Assembly (NCBI GenBank): GCA_038239485.1
Contig: JBBSET010000063.1
Coordinates: 1 to 17,357, forward strand
DNA from: DASQEH01 sp038239485
GTDB taxonomy: Bacteria; Actinomycetota; Actinomycetes; Propionibacteriales; Nocardioidaceae
Direction: 5' to 3'
Length of the DNA stretch: 17,357 bases
Shown: piece by piece, positions 13,640 through 17,357 of the stretch
Layout of the letters: every line of letters starts with the position of its first letter
Position numbering within the stretch: position 1 is the stretch's first letter
Made by a program: the position numbers and the translations under genes
The notes under the pieces: model-generated
What the model saw: the letters and a program-made list of their open reading frames with translations, nothing else
The model's database searches: none
Told to the model about the DNA's origin: nothing

Positions 13640-14882
13640 GGATGGTCTCCTGTTCCGGCATCGGGGGGACCGGGTAGCCGCCGGCGAAGGCGTCGAACTC
13701 GTCGTCGTCGCTCTCGAGATCGTCGTCGTCGGCGCGTTCGGGCAAGAAGCCCAGCCCGACGAAGATGACGAGCGCGACAGCCGCCGCAGCGATCAGGTAG
13801 GTGCGGTTGATCGGGCCCTCGAGGCTGATCGCCCTGATCGTGCCGACCGCCAGGATCCATACCAGCGATACCGGGATGAGCACCTTCCAGCCCAGCTTCA
13901 TGAACTGGTCGTAGCGCATCCGCGGCAGGGAGCCGCGCAGCCAGATGAAGAAGAAGACGAAGATGAAGACCTTGGCCACGAACCACAGGAACGGCCAGTA
14001 GTTCTCGTTCGACCCGGCCCACAGCGACAGCGGCCAGGGCGCACGCCAGCCGCCCAGGAACATCGTGGTCGCGAGCATCGAGACGGTGACCATGTTGATG
14101 TACTCGGCCAGGAAGAAGAACGCGAACTTGATGGAGGAGTACTCCGTGTGGAACCCGCCGACGAGCTCTCCTTCGGCCTCGGGCAGGTCGAAGGGCGCTC
14201 GGTTGGTCTCGCCGACCATCGAGATCATGTAGATGACGAACGACGGCAGCAAGATCACACCGAACCAGAGGTGCCGCTGGGCGTCGACGATGCCCGACGT
14301 CGACATCGTGCCGGCGTAGAGGAAGACAGCGACCAGGGACAGGCCCATGGCGACCTCGTAGGAGATGATCTGCGCCGACGACCGCAGTGCTCCGAGCAGG
14401 GAGTACGTCGACCCCGACGACCAGCCCGCGAGCACGATGCCGTAGATGCCGACTGACGCGATGGCGAGGACGTACAGCACGCCGACGGGCAGGTCGGTCA
14501 GCTGGAGGGGGGTCCGGACGTGGCTGAAGGGGACCGTCACCTCGGGTCCGAAGGGGATGACCGCCACCGCCATGAAGGCGGGGATTGCCGACAGCAACGG
14601 CGCCACCACGAAGAGCAGCTTGTCGACGGCCTTCGGGACGATGTCCTCCTTGAGCATCAGCTTGACGCCGTCGGCGAGGCTCTGGAGCAGTCCGAACGGG
14701 CCGTGCACGTTGGGGCCGAGGCGGTTCTGCATCCGCGCGACGACCCGACGCTCGAGCCAGATGTTGAACAAGGTGAACACCAGCAGGATCACGAACGCCA
14801 GGACGACCTTGATGATGATGACCCACCAGGGGTCCTGGCCGAATCCGGGAACGCCGGCGCTCGCCAGAGAGACCGTCTTCAT
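13632..14882 (-). CDS. nuoH: NADH-quinone oxidoreductase subunit H
   Basis: 416 aa, eight or nine membrane helices, joins the peripheral and membrane arms and forms much of the quinone chamber. The conserved amphipathic-helix region reads ERRVVARMQNRLGPNVHGPF (44-63). The acidic loop reads GETNRAPFDLPEAEGELVG (224-242) followed by HTEYSSIKF. Residues 381-416 are a cytoplasmic tail with an acidic run, DDDDLESDDDEFD (385-397), longer than E. coli NuoH (325 aa overall) and of the kind seen in actinobacteria. The ATG at 14882 shares its A with the nuoG stop (TGATG); no strong Shine-Dalgarno is present, so coupling to nuoG is likely. Confidence 0.97.
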   Translation of the reverse strand: MKTVSLASAGVPGFGQDPWWVIIIKVVLAFVILLVFTLFNIWLERRVVARMQNRLGPNVHGPFGLLQSLADGVKLMLKEDIVPKAVDKLLFVVAPLLSAIPAFMAVAVIPFGPEVTVPFSHVRTPLQLTDLPVGVLYVLAIASVGIYGIVLAGWSSGSTYSLLGALRSSAQIISYEVAMGLSLVAVFLYAGTMSTSGIVDAQRHLWFGVILLPSFVIYMISMVGETNRAPFDLPEAEGELVGGFHTEYSSIKFAFFFLAEYINMVTVSMLATTMFLGGWRAPWPLSLWAGSNENYWPFLWFVAKVFIFVFFFIWLRGSLPRMRYDQFMKLGWKVLIPVSLVWILAVGTIRAISLEGPINRTYLIAAAAVALVIFVGLGFLPERADDDDLESDDDEFDAFAGGYPVPPMPEQETIRG

Positions 14883-17248
14883 CAGCGACCGCGCCTGTCG
14901 ACTCGCACGACCGAACCAGCCTGGACTCGCAGGTCGCGGCTCACGTTCACTCCGTCACTGTTGGCTGGCATCCACACGGTGTCGTCGGCGATGTCGCCGA
15001 CGACTGCCGGCAGCGTCACCGAGCCCGCTGCGGTCGACACGACCATCGTGTCGCCCGGGGCCGCGCCGAACCGACGCAGCGCCGCCTCGGAGAGTACCGC
15101 GACCGGACGTCGCGCCGTGGCCTGAAGCTGCGGCTCGCCGTCGACGGCTCTCGAGTCGTCGACGAGCAGGCGCCAGCTGGACAGCACCATCTCACCCTCG
15201 CCGAGCCTGATCGGGCCCACCGTCGCCGGTGTGGGGGTGAACCCGGCCCGGTCCCCGTCCCAGGGGCCGATCTCCTGCATCTCAGCCTGGACCTGCTCCA
15301 CCGTACGGACACCGAGGGACCGGCCCATCTCGTCCGCCACTCCCCACAGCACCCGGATGTCGTTGAGTTCCGTGGTCTCGATCGCGCGGCCGAAGGGCCG
15401 CACACGCCCCTCCCAGTCGACGAACGAGCCGGCCCGCTCGGCCATCGGCGCCACCGGCAGGACGACGTCGGCCCGCTCGGTGACCGCGGAGGTCCTGACC
15501 TCGAGGCTCACCACGAACTCGGCGGCGTCCAGGGCAGCCAGCGCCGCTGCGGGGTCAGCCAGGTCGTCGACCTCGACCCCGCCGACGACAAGGCCCTTGA
15601 TCTCACCCGCCGCAGTCGCCGCGATGATGGCGTCGGTGTCGCGGCCAGGTGTCGAGGACACCAGGTCGAGTCCCCAGGCGGCGGCGAGGTCGACCCTCGC
15701 CGCGGCGTCGGTGAGCGGCCGACTGCCGGGAAGCAGGTTCGGCAGCAGTCCTGCCTCGAGAGAGCCGCGCTCGCCCGCGCGTCGCGGGACCCAGCCGATC
15801 CGGGCGCCCGTCGAGGCCGCCAGCGAGGCGACGGCGCTGAGGGCTCCCGGCGAGGTCGCCATCCGCTCTCCGACGAGGATGACTCCGCTCCCGTCCAGAG
15901 CGACGTCGGGGTTGCTGGCGATGGACTCGACCACGGCAGCCTCGGCACCGGGCCGGGCCGCGAGCAGGGACCCGGCAAGCTTCTGCAGCCCCCGGGACGA
16001 GTGCGAGGCGACGGAGTACACACGGGTGCCGTGGCCGCGGACGGCCTTGCGCAGCCGCAGGAAGATGATCGGCGACTCCTCCTCGGGCTCGTGCCCGACC
16101 AGGACGACCGCGTTGGCGTGCTCGAGATCCTGGTATGTCACACCCGGCCTGGTGGCGACATGCGAGGCGAGGAAGTCAGACTCCTCCGCCGACAACGGGC
16201 GGGAGCGGAAGTCGACGTCGTTGGTGCCCAGCACGGCACGGGCGAACTTGCCGTACGCGTAGGCATCCTCGGCCGTGAGCCGGCCTCCTGGCAGGACGCC
16301 GACGCTGCTCTGGACGGCTTTGAGCCCTGCGGCAGCGACCGCGAACGCCTCCGTCCAGGCGGCAGGGCGAAGCTCCCCATCCTCGTCACGGACCATCGGG
16401 GTGGTGATCCTGTCGTCCAGGCGGGTCGACCGGAAGGCGAAGCGCCCCTTGTCGCAGTTCCACTCCTCGTTGACGGCGGGGTCGTTCCCGGCGAGCCTGC
16501 GCATCACCTTGCCGCGCCGGTGGTCGGTACGCAGCGCGCAGCCGGACGCGCAGTGCTCACAGACGCCAGACACCGATACCAGGTCGAACGGGCGGGACCG
16601 GAACCGGTAGGCCGCCGAGGTCAGCGCGCCGACCGGGCAGATCTGGATCGTGTTGCCCGAGAAGTACGACTCGAACGGCTCTTTGGCGTAGATCCCCACC
16701 TGCTGCATCGGGCCCCGCTCGATCAAGGCGATGAACGGGTCGCCGGCGATCTGCTCGCTGAACCGGGTGCAGCGGGCGCAGAGGATGCACCGCTCGCGGT
16801 CGAGGAGCACCTGTGCGGAGATGTTGATCGGCTTGACGAAGGTGCGCTTGGTCTCGGTGAACCGGGACTCGCCGCGGCCGTTGGACAGCGCCTGGTTCTG
16901 CAGTGGGCACTCGCCCCCCTTGTCGCAGACGGGGCAGTCGAGAGGGTGGTTGATCAGCAGGAACTCCATGTTGCCCTGCTGCGCCTTCTCGGCGAGGGGG
17001 GACGAGTGCTGGGTGCGAACGACCATGCCGTTGGCTGCCGCGAGCGTGCACGACGCCTGCGGCTTCGGGATCGGGCGCCCGTTGCCGGCGTCGGGGATCT
17101 CGACGAGACACTGACGGCAGGCGCCGATCGGGTCGAGCAGCGGGTGGTCGCAGAACCGCGGGATCTGCACGCCGATCCGCTCCGCGGCCCTGATCACCAG
17201 CGTGCCCTCCGCAACGGTCACCTCGACGTCGTCGATGGTCAGCGTCAC
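14882..17248 (-). CDS. nuoG: NADH-quinone oxidoreductase subunit G
   Basis: 788 aa if started at the GTG at 17248. This subunit carries several Fe-S clusters of the peripheral arm. From this start: 2Fe-2S cysteines 33, 44, 47 and 67; N5 ligands His101, Cys105, 108, 114; N4 ligands Cys154, 157, 160, 204; and the extra N7 motif Cys230, 233, 237, 265 (C-x2-C-x3-C-x27-C). A degenerate molybdopterin-oxidoreductase-like domain follows to the C-terminus. The cysteine positions nearly equal those of E. coli NuoG, so no functional residue is missing. The reading frame continues to an ATG at 17332, but those extra 28 residues come from suspect G/C homopolymers and should be discarded. Actinobacterial NuoG often has a few more N-terminal residues, so the true start may lie in the damaged stretch. 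The stop overlaps nuoH by one base. Confidence 0.93.
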   Translation of the reverse strand: MTLTIDDVEVTVAEGTLVIRAAERIGVQIPRFCDHPLLDPIGACRQCLVEIPDAGNGRPIPKPQASCTLAAANGMVVRTQHSSPLAEKAQQGNMEFLLINHPLDCPVCDKGGECPLQNQALSNGRGESRFTETKRTFVKPINISAQVLLDRERCILCARCTRFSEQIAGDPFIALIERGPMQQVGIYAKEPFESYFSGNTIQICPVGALTSAAYRFRSRPFDLVSVSGVCEHCASGCALRTDHRRGKVMRRLAGNDPAVNEEWNCDKGRFAFRSTRLDDRITTPMVRDEDGELRPAAWTEAFAVAAAGLKAVQSSVGVLPGGRLTAEDAYAYGKFARAVLGTNDVDFRSRPLSAEESDFLASHVATRPGVTYQDLEHANAVVLVGHEPEEESPIIFLRLRKAVRGHGTRVYSVASHSSRGLQKLAGSLLAARPGAEAAVVESIASNPDVALDGSGVILVGERMATSPGALSAVASLAASTGARIGWVPRRAGERGSLEAGLLPNLLPGSRPLTDAAARVDLAAAWGLDLVSSTPGRDTDAIIAATAAGEIKGLVVGGVEVDDLADPAAALAALDAAEFVVSLEVRTSAVTERADVVLPVAPMAERAGSFVDWEGRVRPFGRAIETTELNDIRVLWGVADEMGRSLGVRTVEQVQAEMQEIGPWDGDRAGFTPTPATVGPIRLGEGEMVLSSWRLLVDDSRAVDGEPQLQATARRPVAVLSEAALRRFGAAPGDTMVVSTAAGSVTLPAVVGDIADDTVWMPANSDGVNVSRDLRVQAGSVVRVDRRGR

Positions 17249-17262
17249 CGTCTTGACCGCGG

Positions 17263-17357
17263 TGGGGGGGGGGGCGCCCCCCCCGCGCCTCCAGGGGGGG
17301 GGGCCCCCCCCCGCGCTGGGGTGACCCGGCACGCCGCCGCGCCGCGCCCCCCCCCAC
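17263..17357. other. Low-complexity G/C homopolymer contig end, probable sequence artefact
   Basis: Runs of G11 (17264-17274), C8 (17277-17284), G10 (17294-17303), C9 (17304-17312) and C9 (17347-17355) fill the last 95 bases. Sequence before this point is normal coding nuoG. I see no gene here. The 3' part of nuoF or the nuoF-nuoG junction would be expected instead, so this probably reflects unreliable reads at a contig edge. Confidence 0.75.

Noticed and set aside
13464..14456. 330-aa plus-strand open frame opposite nuoH/nuoI
   Set aside because: Antisense shadow of conserved nuo genes with highly charged low-complexity sequence.
15231..16262. 343-aa plus-strand open frame opposite nuoG
   Set aside because: Ser/Thr/Ala/Arg-rich shadow of nuoG with no domain or ribosome binding site.

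Overview
The window is GC-rich chromosomal DNA that reads as an actinobacterium. Gene content, many GTG starts and actinobacterial-style NuoJ, NuoH and NuoN architectures suggest Nocardioidaceae/Propionibacteriales, but this is an inference from protein style, not a placement. It is mostly core energy metabolism. I see no tRNA, rRNA, CRISPR array, transposase or phage gene, and no gene-free stretch over 300 bases. I found no convincing undescribed system; the points worth a second look are regulatory, plus one sequence-quality problem.

Layout, left to right. Positions 1-131 are noncoding and hold a 12-bp hairpin that is a likely terminator. Positions 132-1032 (minus) carry two overlapping genes for small membrane proteins: a GYF_2/TM2-domain protein and, downstream of it, a DUF2752 protein. 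A 159-bp divergent gap leads to korA-korB (plus, 1192-4055), the fused gamma-alpha subunit and the beta subunit of a 2-oxoacid (probably 2-oxoglutarate):ferredoxin oxidoreductase. A short secreted protein of unknown function lies on the minus strand (4101-4793) and converges with korB. Across a 211-bp divergent gap containing a repeated palindromic motif lies a RarD-type EamA transporter (plus, 5005-5943). From 5994 to the right end everything is one minus-strand operon: nuoG, nuoH, nuoI, nuoJ, nuoK, nuoL, nuoM, nuoN and a long-chain polyprenyl diphosphate synthase as the last gene. The upstream nuo genes (nuoA-F in the usual order) would lie beyond the right edge.

How the genes work together. 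Complex I (NDH-1) oxidises NADH, reduces menaquinone and pumps protons. The polyprenyl synthase at the operon's end plausibly makes the isoprenoid tail of that menaquinone. KorAB decarboxylates a 2-oxoacid to its acyl-CoA using TPP and a 4Fe-4S cluster and passes electrons to ferredoxin, in place of an NAD-linked dehydrogenase. Eight junctions in the nuo operon are overlaps or a 10-nt gap, so translation is probably coupled along the whole transcript.

Caveat: about the last 95 bases (17263-17357) are alternating G and C homopolymers that look like low-quality contig-end sequence. They obscure the region upstream of nuoG, so its true start cannot be settled here.
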